From the NCBI RefSeq assembly GCF_028009165.1, contig NC_079245.1, positions 3,348,001 to 3,412,000 of the forward strand: a stretch of DNA of 64,000 nt. Direction: 5' to 3'. Numbering within the stretch: the stretch's first letter is position 1; every line of letters begins with the position of its first letter. The DNA is from Akanthomyces muscarius (Eukaryota > Ascomycota > Sordariomycetes > Hypocreales > Cordycipitaceae). This document shows, in pieces, positions 45,277-58,140 of the stretch. The position numbers and the translations under genes are program-made. A model generated the notes under the pieces. That model was not told the origin of the DNA, did not search any database, and saw only the letters and a list, made by a program, of their open reading frames with translations.

Positions 45277-48200
45277 ACTACCTTTCCAGTAACTACCAGT
45301 GCGGAGAGAACTGGGGCAGCGCAGCTCGCAGCGCAGAGTGTCAATGCCGAGCCGGCGCAGCGACGCGACGAAGCATGAGGGTCAGCTCGCCGCCCGCAAG
45401 TTGGCTTGCAGCTATGTACCTACCACTACCACTACCAATACCCATCCATCTACTACGTACCCAAGCAACCAAGGTAGCTAGCCAGCCGGAGAGACAGGGC
45501 CCAAAAGAGATGCCGGGAGGGGGTCCGGGGGGGTTCCTGAGGAGACGTGGTGAGAGAGAGGGGACCTGAGCCAAAGGCACTGACAGGCGTGAGGTGAGCG
45601 CCAGTCTGGTGTCTGCACAGGAGCGCTTCTCCGGGGTGCGAGTGGGAGGGGCGCCTGGCTGGCTGGTGTTGAAGGTAGACACGGCGCTATGCGGCGCTGC
45701 AGTCCACTCGCAACCCACCTGGGGGCAGCGAGGACAGGCTAGCAGCAGCACAGGTGGTGAGGGAGGGGGCGTGTCCAACAACGCCGCTGGCGCTTGGGGT
45801 TAGCAGCTACCAGTAAGCAGCCTGGGCTGGGCGGCCGTCGGCGTACCGAGCAGCGCAAGCACTGGGCACTGAGCCGTTGCTGGGTATTGGCGACAGGTTG
45901 GACGACAAATCTGAGCCGATGAGCGGGACCCCCTAGGCCGAAGCAGCGCGGCGTGCGTGTCTTGAGAGGATGGCAGTGCTTTATCGACACGAGTGAGTGA
46001 TGAAGGATCAATATCGGTATCGGCACCGCTGGGCACCCTGCAACGCTCGCCAGACCCCTCCCTCGCCGAGGTGTGCGGTGGTGTCCTCAGTGGTCGGCTG
46101 TGGTCCCTCTCGCGGGTGGTGCGGGCAGCGTCGACTCGCTGGAGAGCAGGCCGGTGGCTGCAGTGGTTATTACAGTGCTGCTGGTTACTCCATACTGGCA
46201 GGGTGCTTGTCGTCTCGCTCCAGGAGTTGCTCTTCTCGGACTAGGCGGGGGTGCTGGGGGGGGTGGGCGTCGTGAGGGTTCGACAGGACTACAGATTAGT
46301 CGACGAGGCCAAATGAGCATGCCCACCACCCGCAGTAGCGTGTGCGCGCGGGTGCGACAGCGTAGAGCGTCGAGCGTCGAGCGTGTGCGAATAAGTGTGA
46401 GTGGGTGCCATGCGAGCGCGCAGCTGGTGGCCAATAAGGGAGCGCTCCTCAGGCGTGGCTTGCCATGGCTGGCCAGGATGGGTATGGCGGGTCCATGATG
46501 ATTATCGAGGATGGATTAGAGTGTCGCTGGAAGAGGAGAAGAAGGATGCGCAAGGGCGCGAGGAGTAGCACTGGGAGTGAGGCAGTGAGTGGGAGGGGAG
46601 AGGAGAGTGGGAAGAGAGGCGAAAAAATTTGTACGTGAATTAGTAATATTGGGACAAGATGGTGTTGCGTTAATTATCCAGCAAGGTCAGGCACCAGTAC
46701 CAGTAGGCGAGCAGTGGCGAGCACCAGGGGAGCCAAGGGCTGCTCTCTGCCGCCAGCTCCGGCTTATAACTGCCCTGAGCTTGCAGGACAGGGTTCGCTC
46801 CCTGTAGGGCAATGCCAGCCGCCGCTGTCCCGCCCGCTTCGTTTAAGCAGTTGCCAGCCTCTCTCCGTTTGCTCTTCATAATTTTGTGCTCCTCTTAACA
46901 GCGGTCGACATATGCAAGGTCATTGCCTTATGCTTGCAGTAGCGTCGTCACTAGGTAGTTGGGTACTCTAATAATAATGCTGAAAAGGCAGCAGTTGAAT
47001 TTGTGACTTGCAGTGCCCTCGTCTACCAGATCGCTTCGTGCAGACAGCCTCGTTTGCTCGCTCCTCAACTTCGTTTATTCGACTTCGTTTATTCGACCTC
47101 GTCTATTCCACTTCCCCTGCTTGCTGTTCCCCGCCCGCAGTGCTTCTCCTTGCCAGCCTTGCTCATCATCAACACATCAACACATCCTCGAGTGATAAAG
47201 AAAACTGGCACCATTAACGCCTCGCAGCAGACGCCGTCATCCACCCACGCACGACCTGAGTCTCCCTCCCGCCTCTCGCCTCTCGCCTGTCTGCTCGTCT
47301 CCCCTCCGCCCACTCCAGCGCCCCTCCCTTCCCCTCTCGTGACGCCGCCGCCTCCGTCAAGAAAAATAAAACACAAATACTTACGCTGCTTTTCATGACC
47401 CAGTCAGCTCGCTACGCCGTCCATTTGATTAATGCCTCCCGCTCACGCCCCCGAGCCCCCAGAGCGCCCCTCTGTCTCCGTGCGGGTGCGTCTAGTAGAG
47501 GGTCTCAAAAACTTGCGACCGCGTGCATTGCCCGACCGAGGCGCGCCGTTCAACTGTTAGTGCTTGCCTCGTTGCTGCACTATCCGTGGGCCCTTCGGCT
47601 AACACTGGCTCTCCTGGGTACCGTACCAGCCTGCCAACGGGGTAGCTACTCACTTGTCACGGTACTGTCCCTCGCGCGGGCGGGCTCCGTGGCACGCCGC
47701 GCTCACACTTTCCGTCAGTCGCAGCGCCCCTCATCCACGGCATGGCCCTCTCTCTCCGTTGTCGACTTGTCATTCAGGCACATGTTCGGTCAATTACCGT
47801 CACGCCGCCCGTTCGCACCCAGGCTCCCTCGTCCAAGCCTCACATGTCGCGTTTACCACAGCAGACCGGTCCCAGCGCCCGTCGGCAAAGCCGTTGAGGA
47901 TACGCCTTGGTTTCTTGCCCTGACGAGCCGCCGCATCGACCACGAGACTTCCAAACTCTGCGCCACACCAATTGTGCAGTCAAGATGTTCGCTGTGGCTA
48001 CAAGTTAAACCTCAGTAAAACCTGACAACTCGAAAGCGGATGCAGCGGCCTTCCAAGTACTTACCTGTTATTTTGCTCACGACGGCTTTATTAGTGCCTC
48101 CGGCCCAAGGGCTGCTCCATCTCTCAGCCATGCATCTGCTAAAAGTAATGGTCCGGCAGTCAATAAGCTATGTAACCACACACTGCCAGTACTGCCCCCC

Positions 48201-50405
48201 CAAACGACTTGACCTTGGCAAAGGGTATCCCCAATCATGGCTTCCATTTCCTGCACAGAAGCCTTCTATGCGCCAGTGCCCAACAATTCGCCGCCAACAT
48301 GGGGGACCATTCGGTGAGGATCCTGCCCAAAGCCACCAGCGTAAAAGCAGAGCGACACACCACTCCAGCATACCTGTAGCGGGTGGCGCCCGCCTTGAGC
48401 GCCGCGAAAGCCATGTCTCACAATTCCCAAGGCGGAACTCTACCAGGATGCTGATGCGTGGCCGCCAGCCGTTTCGTTCTCGGCCGCACAGCGCCGTCTC
48501 GCCCAGGTCTCGCTCCGGACAAACGTACGTATCCTCACACAGGCGCCGTCAGCGACGTATGAATGCTGGCTGCGCTAGACGCGGCGTTAGCACCTCCACA
48601 CCACCTGTCTCTGGTGATTGGCTGAGCATCGTGCCCTCATGAGCCCAGCACCCTGCTCTGCCCCCTACAGTCTGGATGAGCAAGTCCGCTGGCTGGACAG
48701 CTGGGTCTTCGGAATAATTGGTTGCAGCCAGAGCGGGACAAGGGTGGCGGGATGCCATCCACCATCCTTTGCTACACCACAACTTCATGACTCTGTCAAA
48801 CAAGGAAACGCGCTGCGCCAGTTCCAGCTGTACTACCGCCACGTTCAACGTGGCCCAACTGGATTCGGCTACAATGCGATGTACGAGCGACGCCTCTTCG
48901 CGCGACTGCCACTAGCGACAACGCCAAACATTCATGTTTCAAATTTCAGCAAGGCTCATATCAGTCGCCTACCATCACTTGCGCAACGAGCCCTCGCCAA
49001 CCGCCACGAGGGTACGAGGCTGTACGGAGTCGCTTCGCTTGGGTCATTACTGCGGGAAGGGTGTCCAGGTTAACAAGTAACGAAACCACATTCGTGCGGG
49101 ATTGTCTCCGCCCTGCGCTGTGAGCAAGGCGCGGCAACCTCACCTGCGAGAAGTAGCAAAGACGGCAGGTTGATTGATCCGGGAAACCGAAGCCGAACAA
49201 GTGTTCCCGGCGAAGAACCCAAGCCTGTAAATTTAGGTAAAGCTCCCCCTCCCTGGGCTCCCCACACCATCAGGCCTTCTCCCAGTTCAGCAAAATGTGC
49301 CGAACCCAGTGCACTTTCAGCAGAGCCGCCGACCTACACCGGCTCGCTTGGCATCCAGCGGTTTGTACAACTCTTTACTCTCTAGGGAGGACTCCGTACA
49401 AACGGCACAATTGACGCGCCATTCGCTACATTGTCTTGATCGAGGAGTTCAAGCAGACATTAGGCTAGAGATCATAGCTTCCTGCCTAGCTCGTCCTTCC
49501 ACAAGTCTTCACAACAGCGGATTGCCGGCAGTGGACTGATACAGTAACCAAGAAGCATCTACACAATGGATGTGTCCCTCGCTACGTATGTTGTGATCCC
49601 AACACAGGCAGCATGTCGGCCTGACTTCAGTAGTCTTTGCCTCTGCAACACGTGCTGGACAGGCCGTTGCATGTATCATTTCTCTTTGGCAGGGGTAGTT
49701 CTGAGGGAACTGAAATATCAAGGCATCGCTCTCAGTGGCCAGGGCTTGACACATTTGCACGAGAAACCCACCTATGGACGGGACGGCTGGCCAAAAGTCC
49801 CGGAGGTAGCACAAAGAAACCTGAGACGCACTGATCGCTCGTCTAGCCTACCGGGGCCGCCCAGTTGCCAGTCACCCGTCTAGCGTCGCTCGCATGGACA
49901 TTAAACGAAGCGCTAGCGCAACCAGAGTGTCGGGCCAGAACTTGCCAGGGATGCCACAAACGTCATTGCGTGATGCTCACCGTCACTTCAAAAGACTGTG
50001 GTCCAGGCAGCTGATGCAAATAAGGCGCGCCAATCAGAAGGACATACGTGAGTGAGCCCAGGAGGTCGGGACCGCATCTTACGCCAAGTTCACCCGGATC
50101 ATGAGGCAAACCTCGAGACTAAGAAGCCCCGCCGAGCGACAGGGCGCTTATCCTCGTACGGCTTTCTCTTGGCTCTTCCCGTCATGCCAGGCTGCAGAGG
50201 TTGAGAGGGTGTCGAAATTGAGCGGTTGAGTGGATATCTTGGAAATCCTTTGTTGCCTTCTTCTTGCTTCTCTTTCATTTCAACTTTGCTCCACCGCCAG
50301 CTGTCTTGATGGTGGGGGGTCCGCCCGCCTGGCGCGTCCTTCGGCAGAGCGCTCTACTTCGTACAGGCATTCGCTACATGCCGTTCCAGCTCTACGATGC
50401 GAGTA

Positions 50406-50438
50406 CTGCTAACATGTACTGCTAACATGTACTGTTAA
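50406..50438. repeat. short tandem repeat CTGCTAACATGTA
   Basis: Two exact 13-base copies and a partial third diverged copy (ACTGTTAACG) follow each other inside the 10-kb gene-free span. Confidence 0.7.
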
Positions 50439-53400
50439 CGTTGGCTATTGGCACTAGTCTGGCCGGCGCAGGTGCCAGGATCCCGAACCAAAGCCGCGTG
50501 GCGGTAAAGTTTGCCTAGGGCTAGCATCTACTCAGATACGACGGCGGCCCACGCACTTTGCTAACGCCGTTACGGCTGGCCACGGAGAGTGGCCGATGCC
50601 GATTACTTTGTACCGTCTGGCTGGGTCAGGCTGCGCTGGCTTCCAGGTTCGAACTGACCGTCTTTGCAACCGAGCATGAGTCCCAACACTCGCTTGCTCC
50701 CTGTGTTAGCGTAGGGTGGCCTGGCGTGACTCGCTTCCCCAATTACCGCTCACACAAGTAGACGCTACACCCGATGGCTCATATCAGCGACTCGTCAGAC
50801 GTGGCGCATTCTGTTCGCGTGGAAATCATCTGCCGAGTATGACCGTGGCGGAATGCCATGGCAGGCTAGGCGCCAGTCATTGTTTATTGCCGACAGCCTA
50901 CATGTGTAGCCGGCTGAAAATACAGGCGCAGCTACATTGACAGCGGGCAAGGGAAGTGAGAGGCTGCAGCTCAGCTGTCATGGAGGGTAGACGTGTGGGA
51001 ATCAGGACTTTCTGTTCGCCCCAGCAATGTCACTGCAATATGCAGTATGCACCTGCAGGCGGACACCAGTGTGGTGATTGTTTACTCTAGTTCAACATGG
51101 CTGCATGAATGACGGCCGGGGTGTGGTTGATACGTGCAGACGGCGAAGCCATGGCTGCGATGATGCAGCCGCAGGGTTTGCCACCGTGTGCCAGAAACAA
51201 GGCGGGCAGCCAGAGTGCCAGTAGAACTTCTGGTACATTGGGGAGTACGGCAGAGCATACCAGATGATAAAAGATGATGAGCATTGTGGCGCGGCCATGG
51301 AGCGTCTGTGGCACACCTGGCGTCCAGGCTTCACATGTCGACGCCCACTGACAACGGTGGAGGGCGGCTGTTCCAAGCAGCCTTGCCCATGACAGAAGTG
51401 CGACAACTCGAAATCATTTCGGCGAACGAATGGGTGCGACATGCACAAGTGTCGTTCCTACAAGGCTAGCGCGGGCTGGTCGGTTGCGTCTGGGTGTGCA
51501 CAGCGGCGCAACAATTCCGACACACGGTCAGCGTCAATGGGTGCCGCCTGGTGCGAGGACGAATCTGCACACGAGCTGTGTCCAGTCTTGACGTGTCAAC
51601 TACTGGCACTCATCAGCAAACAAACGAGGCTAATCAGAAAAGCCAAGCAATTGCGTTTGGCCGGCGTGAAGACAGGCACTCGCACTCCCCCGTCCCCTCT
51701 CCTCGCCTCGGCCGCATCACATCTCCGCACCTTTGCAACACGCCCTCGCAGGGGTCCCTCGCCTCGCTACTACCCAACGTCCGAAAACAGGTGATTCATC
51801 CGGCACCAAGGAAGGCCCAGAAAAAAAGCCGACGAGTCTACCAGCTGGCCGATTCGGCGGGGAGCTCGCGGGTTTGCTTTTTTTACCTCTCTTTTTTTCG
51901 GCTTTACTATTCTTCTACGTCGGTCTTGGAGTCCACTCTGGCCGGCTGGCTTGCGCCTTGTCTAACCTTGTGCTGCCGCGAGGCTTTCAGCTCCAGCGCC
52001 GCCGCACTCTGCGGATGGCTTGGTTTCTTGCTTCACGGTAAGCGACGTGGCAGGCGGGCGGGCGGCGGGTTTGCGCCAGGCCTGCGCCGTCTTGTCTGCA
52101 TTTCGTGGCCCCCTTCTTCTCGGACCCGAGACTACCGCCGGCAAAGCAAGGGAAACAAGAGGGGGAGATGGCTCAATTTCAGACCTTTTGAGGGTGTGAA
52201 AAGGGCCTTTTTGACGGTGACAAAAGTCCCCCTTTCCTCCTGCTCCTCCTCGACTGACACGGACAACCCTCGCGTGCGTTCGTTCGTTCGGCGTATTCCG
52301 CCCCCGGGCTGACGGACGCTGCCCGAACGAGGCTCCCATACCCTGGACCAGCAGCCGGGAAAGGGAAGTATCGTTTTTTTTTTCGGTCGGGGCGACAAGT
52401 CAGATCAGTAGTGACCGGTAGGGAATCAATAGCTTGCCTGTTTGCTCAGTAGACGCATTTACCCGACTGGTTTGATGAGTCGGCTCGGGGTAGAGTTGAG
52501 GGCCCGCGCTTCCACGATGCCTGTGACGCTACTACCCGTACATCTGCACTGAGCACAGCAACGCTCACCCTGGCCCAGCTTCTCAAAGGGTGACTGGGAA
52601 CCGTGGGATCATGAGCTCATGTTATATTTAGACGTGGCCTTGCAACGACCGAATCACCCTGCCTATTGTACATACAGTCGAGCAGCGGAGCTGGTACTGC
52701 TCCAAAAATAAGTTTGTCCGCTGCCTGCTTGCCGATGCCCCTCACGTCTCTGTTCAAGCCCCCCAGCGCTTAAACGTTTCGCAATTGCCCCCTGGGCGGT
52801 AAGAGAGAGATTTCAGCCAGGGTACTACTGGGAAATGACGACAAACATGATTCGACAGAATATTTGTAATTGGGGGTCATGGCTCGTCAGAAACAAAGTT
52901 GATTCCTGAAGCTGAAAGCCCCAGGAGCGCAGCCGTGGCCCGCCGCCAGGTGTTTTGTGTAAGCGCCCCGAGCGGGTTGATGTCGGCCTCAGACTGGGGG
53001 ATGTTGCTATTTTCGTACAAGCATGCAGGAAGGGCAGCAGCGTCTCCGATGAACGGTAGAATTACCGAGATGTGCAAGGCCAGAAAATCCCTGGATGTCT
53101 TGCTCCCAAGAAGAGAACAACTCTCGTCCGTGGCGCATGCCTGGCATCGTGGTTCACCCTACAGGGTAGGTAATAGCCAGGGCGCGTAGAAGGAGAAGCG
53201 TGTGTCGTCGATCCTGCAACGCCAGATGGGGACAAAAAAGTATCAGCCATGGGCGCGTAATGAGAGCCGTTGATTGATTGAATCTACAAAGCCGTCAGGG
53301 CTGTCGTTGCCTCTGATTGTCCGTATCGTCACCCCTCCCCCCGTGAATTCCCGTTTCGATGCATTATCCATGATGAAGAAAATGAGACGCGGCGTCCAAT

Positions 53401-54730
53401 CCCCTCGCTGAACATGGGCAACTCGGCATGACGGCCCCTACATCTTGGACCTTGAACACCGTACCACCCCCCCTCCATGGTCTCTCGGCATGATGTTTCC
53501 GCTATACAATGTCTTGTTGTAGAGCGAGAGGGAGGGAGGGGTGGCAGAGGAGCACGACACTCGACGCACCCATGCCCACGCTCTCTGCTTTATTTATAGA
53601 CAAATGTCTCTCTTTTAGTTCCTGCATATGCAAGATGCTATATCTAGAGCCCGTCTCTCTCTCCCGCCTAGTTTTGACGATTCATTCTGTCGTCCGACGG
53701 GGCATACAGCGACCACCCCTGCCTGCACCCACCCCCCAATGTCTAGTTTTGTGTTATTTTCGGAATCAATTTGCAAATCCTCATATGAAAAGACTTGTTT
53801 TTATTCTTGCTCCACAAACTCCTTGTCATCTTCTGTTGGAAGGGCGGCTTCCGCCGCAAAATGGACAAGACGCGTTGCAGCCGCCCGGGCCGAAAGCACG
53901 ATGAATCATGACTGATGATATGTCATCTCCCCCCCCCCAATCGACGCAAGATATGATGACAGGTTCATTTACTTGAAGCAGATGCCCACTCCGGGTACAA
54001 CCCTTCCGCTGTGGCAAAAGCAAGCCACGGTTGTCCTTGAAGCCGAGGTGATCCCAACATCCATTCTCATACACGCTACGACACCATCACTGCTGTTTCT
54101 TGCAAAAAAATTTACATGGTCAACAACTTTTCTTCTTCTTCCAGTTGTAGTTGTATTCGTTACGCCTTTGCCAAAAGGAAGAAAATGGAATCGCTTCTTT
54201 CCATCACCTTTCTTCAACACGGATATTCCCTCCCCCCCCCCCCCTCTCTCTTCCTCGCCCTGCAAGTCCAGACGCAAAGGAGTGTTCGCCGATGGAATCC
54301 CTTTGGGCTGTGCAAGTATAATGTTGGTAGTATATGGTACAGAACGTCCCTCTTTCCGGCTTCCTTCTCCCCTTCATGACGTCGTAGTCTGATAATTACG
54401 CGCCCGTTGCGCCAAGCCTCTTTTCCCTCTTCATTCACATCCTACACGGGTGCTGCGTGTGTGTGCCCCCAAGAATAGAAGAAAACAAACTGTTTCTGGC
54501 TGGTAAAAAGTTGCCGTCGTTTCCATTTTCGTGGGCGTGAGAGAACGGCGGAGTAATTTTTGCCTGCATCGTTGGCACGACTGAGGCTCGAGCTGAGCCA
54601 TAGTAAGTGACGGAAAATGTGCTGTCAAGACTCGGCATGAAACGGCAACGAGGGAATGGCGGCGACGAGACTGTCGAGAGGCATTTGGGTAGACACATCT
54701 GGCATCTTATTCCTGTCTCTCCTCTGATTC

Positions 54731-56608
54731 TTATTTCTTCTGCCGCTTGGAGCTCTTGTCACTCGTCGTACTGAGCACACTGGCGCTTCGTTTATGTGAC
54801 AAAGGACCTGTGCTGCCCAGCCGCGACGGCTTTTCCGTTCCTGCTGGCTTGTCGTCCTCGGCTTCTTCCGCTGCATCCTCTGCCTTGGCCGCCTCCGCCT
54901 CCTGCTCTTCTATCGTGGCAGCAGCAGTGGCGTCGCCATCGTCGTCGTTGTCGTCGTCGACCTTGCTGGCATCTGCGTCTGCCTCCGCCTTTTCCTCCAT
55001 CTTCTTGTCCGCATCCTCTCCTTCAGCAGCAGCGGCGGCGGCCGTCGCATCTTCCTCGGCCGCCGCGTCGTCGGGTCCACCGAGGGCCTTTTCTCGCTCC
55101 GCCTTCTTGGCCTCTTCAATCTTGATTTCAGCCTCAAGCTTGTCCGACACCTTGCGAGCATCCAACAGGCCGTTGACGGCGGCCAGCAACGCCTCGAACT
55201 GCTGCGTAGTGGCCGTGGTGGGCATGGCCAGCTTGTTGGGCACGTCGAGCTCGTTGAGCGTGTTGGTGATGCGCAGCTGCTGCTGGTTGGACTTGTGTGA
55301 GAAGAGCTTGTTGATCTTTTCCGTGCGGAACGTAGGCCCGGACCCCAACCGGTCGTGGTGCGAGACACCGTAGATGGCTTCTTCCTGGTCCGACAGCTTC
55401 CGGCGCTCGTGCGCCTGCTGTGGCGTCTTCTTGCCCGCAGCGGTAGGTGTTGACACGGGCCCGCTCGATTCGCGGTTGTTGTTGGTGGCAGCAGCAGCAG
55501 AGGCAGCCTCCTTTTTGCCTGTTGATTCTTGGGCGGCAGCTTGAGGCGTTCCTTGCGCAGGGCTGACACCTTCTGCGCCCATGATGGACTTGCGCTTCTT
55601 GGACTTGTCGACGCTCATAAGGTTTTGCAGCAGTGTCTGCAGGCCAGCCGACGACTTGAACGTACTAATGTCAGTCTCGGCATGGGGGTAATCAAGCCTG
55701 TTGTAGAGCTCCCTGCGTTCTTCGTTGAACTTTTCGCTTCGAGCCAAGATTCGCTTAATCTCCATCAGAAGAGACTCCTCCTCGCGAGCCTCTTCGCGCG
55801 AACGTAATAGCGAGTTGATGGCAAATTCCTTGCGCGCCTTTTCTTGCTGGGGGTTGTAGTGCGTCATGAGCTCGTGCAGGGCATACTCTGGCTGCGTCAT
55901 GTATTGCACCGGCTTGTTGACCGCCATCATCTTGGCCGCAACTTCGTAGTACCGCGCCTTGAGGTCCTCCAGCGCGCGAGCGCGCGCCGTCGGCACCACC
56001 GCTTTGCTCTCGTCGCCGTCTGCGCCCTCCTCGCCATTCATCGCTGGAGGACTCCATTCGTACCGATCCCAGATAAGCGGCCACCGGAGGTCAAAGTCGC
56101 GGGCCAGCCCTATCAAGTAGTCGGTCTCCTCGCGGCTCCAGTCGTCGTTTTGTAGATTTTGAAGGTATTGATCGTCACTGTACTGCGGCACAGATACGCG
56201 CACGTTATATTTGGCAAATGCCGAGTCTTCCAACCCATCCGCTGGCGCAGCATCAACCGTCGCCGCGCCCTGCTCGTCTGTCGTGGCCGTCATTGTTGCG
56301 TCCGGCTCCTGCTTCGTATCCTTGCGCCTCCAGTGCCGCAGAATCAAGCTCGCGTCGTCTCGGGCCGAGTTGCGAAACTCGCGCAGCTCCCATCGTGCGG
56401 CAGGTTTGCGGTTCGCCAGGCGCCTCTTCTTGAACTGCGTGACTTCGGGGACGATGGCGATTGGGTTGTCGCCGCCGAGATTGTGTACTTCTCGCGCCAG
56501 GCCCTTGAGGTTGGGTCTCGAAGCCGAGAATTTTTGCTTCTTGGCCGGGCGGGACGCAGCCGTACCATCTGGCAGGTTGAGCACGTCGCGAAGGTCTGTG
56601 GAACTCAT
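54731..56608 (-). CDS. SWC4: SWR1/NuA4 complex subunit Swc4 (DMAP1 homologue)
   Basis: One intronless frame encodes 625 aa. Swc4 is a shared subunit of the SWR1 remodeller, which deposits H2A.Z, and of the NuA4 acetyltransferase. The N-terminus MSSTDLRDVLNLP and the block FKKRRLANRKPAARWELREF are typical. The DMAP1/Swc4 SANT-like domain covers about residues 140-195 (NDDWSREETDYLIGLARDFD, WPLIWDRYEW). The following helical region includes ALEDLKARYYEVAAKMM and KARKEFAINSLLRSREEARE. A second conserved block is near 400-480 (YGVSHHDRLGSGPTFRTEKI, NTLNELDVPNKLAMPTTATT). The last ~130 residues are an acidic Ala/Glu/Asp-rich extension ending in a basic KRQKK tail. The protein is nuclear. Confidence 0.94.
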   Translation of the reverse strand: MSSTDLRDVLNLPDGTAASRPAKKQKFSASRPNLKGLAREVHNLGGDNPIAIVPEVTQFKKRRLANRKPAARWELREFRNSARDDASLILRHWRRKDTKQEPDATMTATTDEQGAATVDAAPADGLEDSAFAKYNVRVSVPQYSDDQYLQNLQNDDWSREETDYLIGLARDFDLRWPLIWDRYEWSPPAMNGEEGADGDESKAVVPTARARALEDLKARYYEVAAKMMAVNKPVQYMTQPEYALHELMTHYNPQQEKARKEFAINSLLRSREEAREEESLLMEIKRILARSEKFNEERRELYNRLDYPHAETDISTFKSSAGLQTLLQNLMSVDKSKKRKSIMGAEGVSPAQGTPQAAAQESTGKKEAASAAAATNNNRESSGPVSTPTAAGKKTPQQAHERRKLSDQEEAIYGVSHHDRLGSGPTFRTEKINKLFSHKSNQQQLRITNTLNELDVPNKLAMPTTATTQQFEALLAAVNGLLDARKVSDKLEAEIKIEEAKKAEREKALGGPDDAAAEEDATAAAAAAEGEDADKKMEEKAEADADASKVDDDNDDDGDATAAATIEEQEAEAAKAEDAAEEAEDDKPAGTEKPSRLGSTGPLSHKRSASVLSTTSDKSSKRQKK

Positions 56609-57302
56609 GGTGATGACGGACGGCGTAGAGCGTTGCGGTGCGACCGGGTTTGGTGATGCGCGCGCGCGGGAGAATGTTCGGTGTTGTAGTCGTCAAAGAG
56701 CCAGCTAAATCGCGTGTTGCATCGCTAATTGATTCGAGTACCGATTTTCATTTGACCGAAGCAGTTGGATGAAATTATTGTAGATTTTTTCGAGGCGAGG
56801 CGCAGACGTTGCGCCTGGTTGAAGCTCACAACAATCGGTAGAAGTTGCAGTCTCGAGAAATTTGCCCGCGTTAGGTAGCCAGCAGTGAGCATTGAGCCTT
56901 CTAGTTGCCAGTAGCGCTCCAGCGGATCGCTCGCCACTGCATTTGGTAGTGGAAAACGCGAAGTGGTTTTGCAGGCGCGTGCACGTGACTGCCTACCCCT
57001 GGATGGGCTTGCTGGGCGAATTTTTGGGGACGTGGCAGCTTCCATGGGCAGCCCCTAGGCTACCTAGGACGTGTTAGCAGTGTGTGTGGCCTTGAACGAC
57101 CCTCTCTCTCTCCCTGACTTTCTATCACAACCACGACGTTGAATTGTACCCGAATCCGCCCAATTGTCTTCTAGTCTCAGGAGACTATCGATCCCCTCCC
57201 AGCTTTGTCGTTGGCATCGAATCCGAACCCGTCGCACACCTCGAAGCTTTGCGTCCAGATACCGCGCCGGATCTGCTTGCGCATCCAAACGACTTGCCCA
57301 CC
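56609..57302. other. divergent promoter of SWC4 and the p24 gene
   Basis: About 690 bp lie between two divergent starts. CTCTCTCTCTC near 57107 is part of the p24 leader. No coding sequence is supported. Confidence 0.6.
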
Positions 57303-58140
57303 ATGCGGTCGTTTCTCCCCATCATGGCCCTGGCCTCGGCCGCGCAGGCCCTGCACTTCTTCATTGACGGTGCGACGCAAAAGTGCTTCTACGAGGAGCT
57401 GCCCAAGGACACCCTCGTCTCCGGACACTATGCCGCCGAGGAGTGGGACGACCGCGTCAACGCCTGGCAGCAGCACAATGGTCTCAAGATTTACATTACC
57501 GTCGATGTACGTGCCCAGCACACGCCCTTTGGCAGCGCACTCTCCCTCCCGAGATGGGATGCTGGACGTTCATGACTGGACACAATGCTAACCGAGACCT
57601 CTTTGCAATCGTACAGGAAGTCTTCAACAACGACCACCGCATCGTCTCCAAGGCAGGTTCGTCGTCTGGCAAGTTTCACTTTGTCGCCAGCGAGGCCGGC
57701 GACCACAAGATCTGCTTCATGCCCTCGTCCACCTCGGGCCGCCCCGCGTGGCTCTCGACGTCGTCCCCCAACGGCGGCATCAAGCTCAAGCTCGACATGG
57801 TCATTGGCTCGAGCAGCGAGATTGAGAGCTCCGACAAGAACACCATTGCCGACATCACCACCCGCGTCAAGGACCTCAACAACCGCCTAAACGACATTCG
57901 CCGCGAACAAGTCTTCCAGCGTGTAAGTGGCTGCGGTTTTTTTTTTGGCAGGATGTGTGGGAAAAGGTCTACTGACATTTGAGCGAACAGGAACGCGAGG
58001 CCGAGTTCAGAGATCAGTCCGAGTCCACCAACGCCCGTGTCATTCGATGGATGATTATCCAGCTCGTCATTCTCGGCGGCACCTGCGCCTGGCAGCTGTC
58101 GCATCTGCGCACCTTCTTCATCAAGCAGAAGCTGACGTAG
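57303..58140 (+). CDS. p24 family COPII/COPI cargo receptor (Erp-type)
   Basis: The CDS is join(57303..57506,57617..57922,57991..58140), 219 aa; introns are GTACGT...GTACAG and GTAAGT...GAACAG, both phase 0. A signal peptide (about 1-16) is followed by LHFFIDGATQKCFYEELPKD, the start of the lumenal GOLD domain, with a second Cys in DHKICFMPSS to form the family's disulfide. A coiled coil (ITTRVKDLNNRLNDIRREQV) leads to one membrane helix (WMIIQLVILGGTCAWQLSHL) and a short cytosolic tail with FF and Lys residues (RTFFIKQKLT), the usual coat-binding signals. p24 proteins cycle between ER and Golgi and select cargo such as GPI-anchored proteins. The ATG at 57303 has a CCACC context and gives the signal peptide directly. 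Confidence 0.94.

Larger units (their letters stand above)
44409..54730. other. 10.3-kb span without a credible gene
   Basis: The span lies between the start of the Zn2Cys6-acetyltransferase fusion and the stop of SWC4. The part at 44409-45300 is C/T-rich on the minus strand and looks like the leader and promoter of the fusion gene. A stretch at 47030-47390 is C/T-rich on the plus strand and looks like a leader, but no good frame follows. ORFs up to 272 codons occur on the plus strand at 47395-48018, 48040-48642 and 51494-52312. They are rich in Arg, Ser and Cys with no domain or splice logic. GC content is similar to coding DNA, so composition alone does not make it look degenerate. Short repeats are listed separately. 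Candidates are a large regulatory region or long non-coding RNAs. Confidence 0.6.

Noticed and set aside
45341..46500. Overlapping 90-146-codon ORFs on both strands
   Set aside because: They lie in GC-rich, repeat-prone DNA, overlap one another and show no protein family.
46745..46815. tRNA-like stretch (CTTATAA loop, then CAGGGTTCGCTCCCTG hairpin)
   Set aside because: The T-loop lacks the invariant A58, and no acceptor or D stem can be paired.
47395..48018. 207-codon plus-strand ORF after a leader-like stretch
   Set aside because: Its composition (Arg, Ser, Leu, Pro) is that of random translation, and it has no domain. A short alternative frame at 47432 is also not convincing.
51494..52312. 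272-codon plus-strand ORF in the gene-free span
   Set aside because: It shows no family and an erratic composition, and it opens only by an early ATG in poor context.
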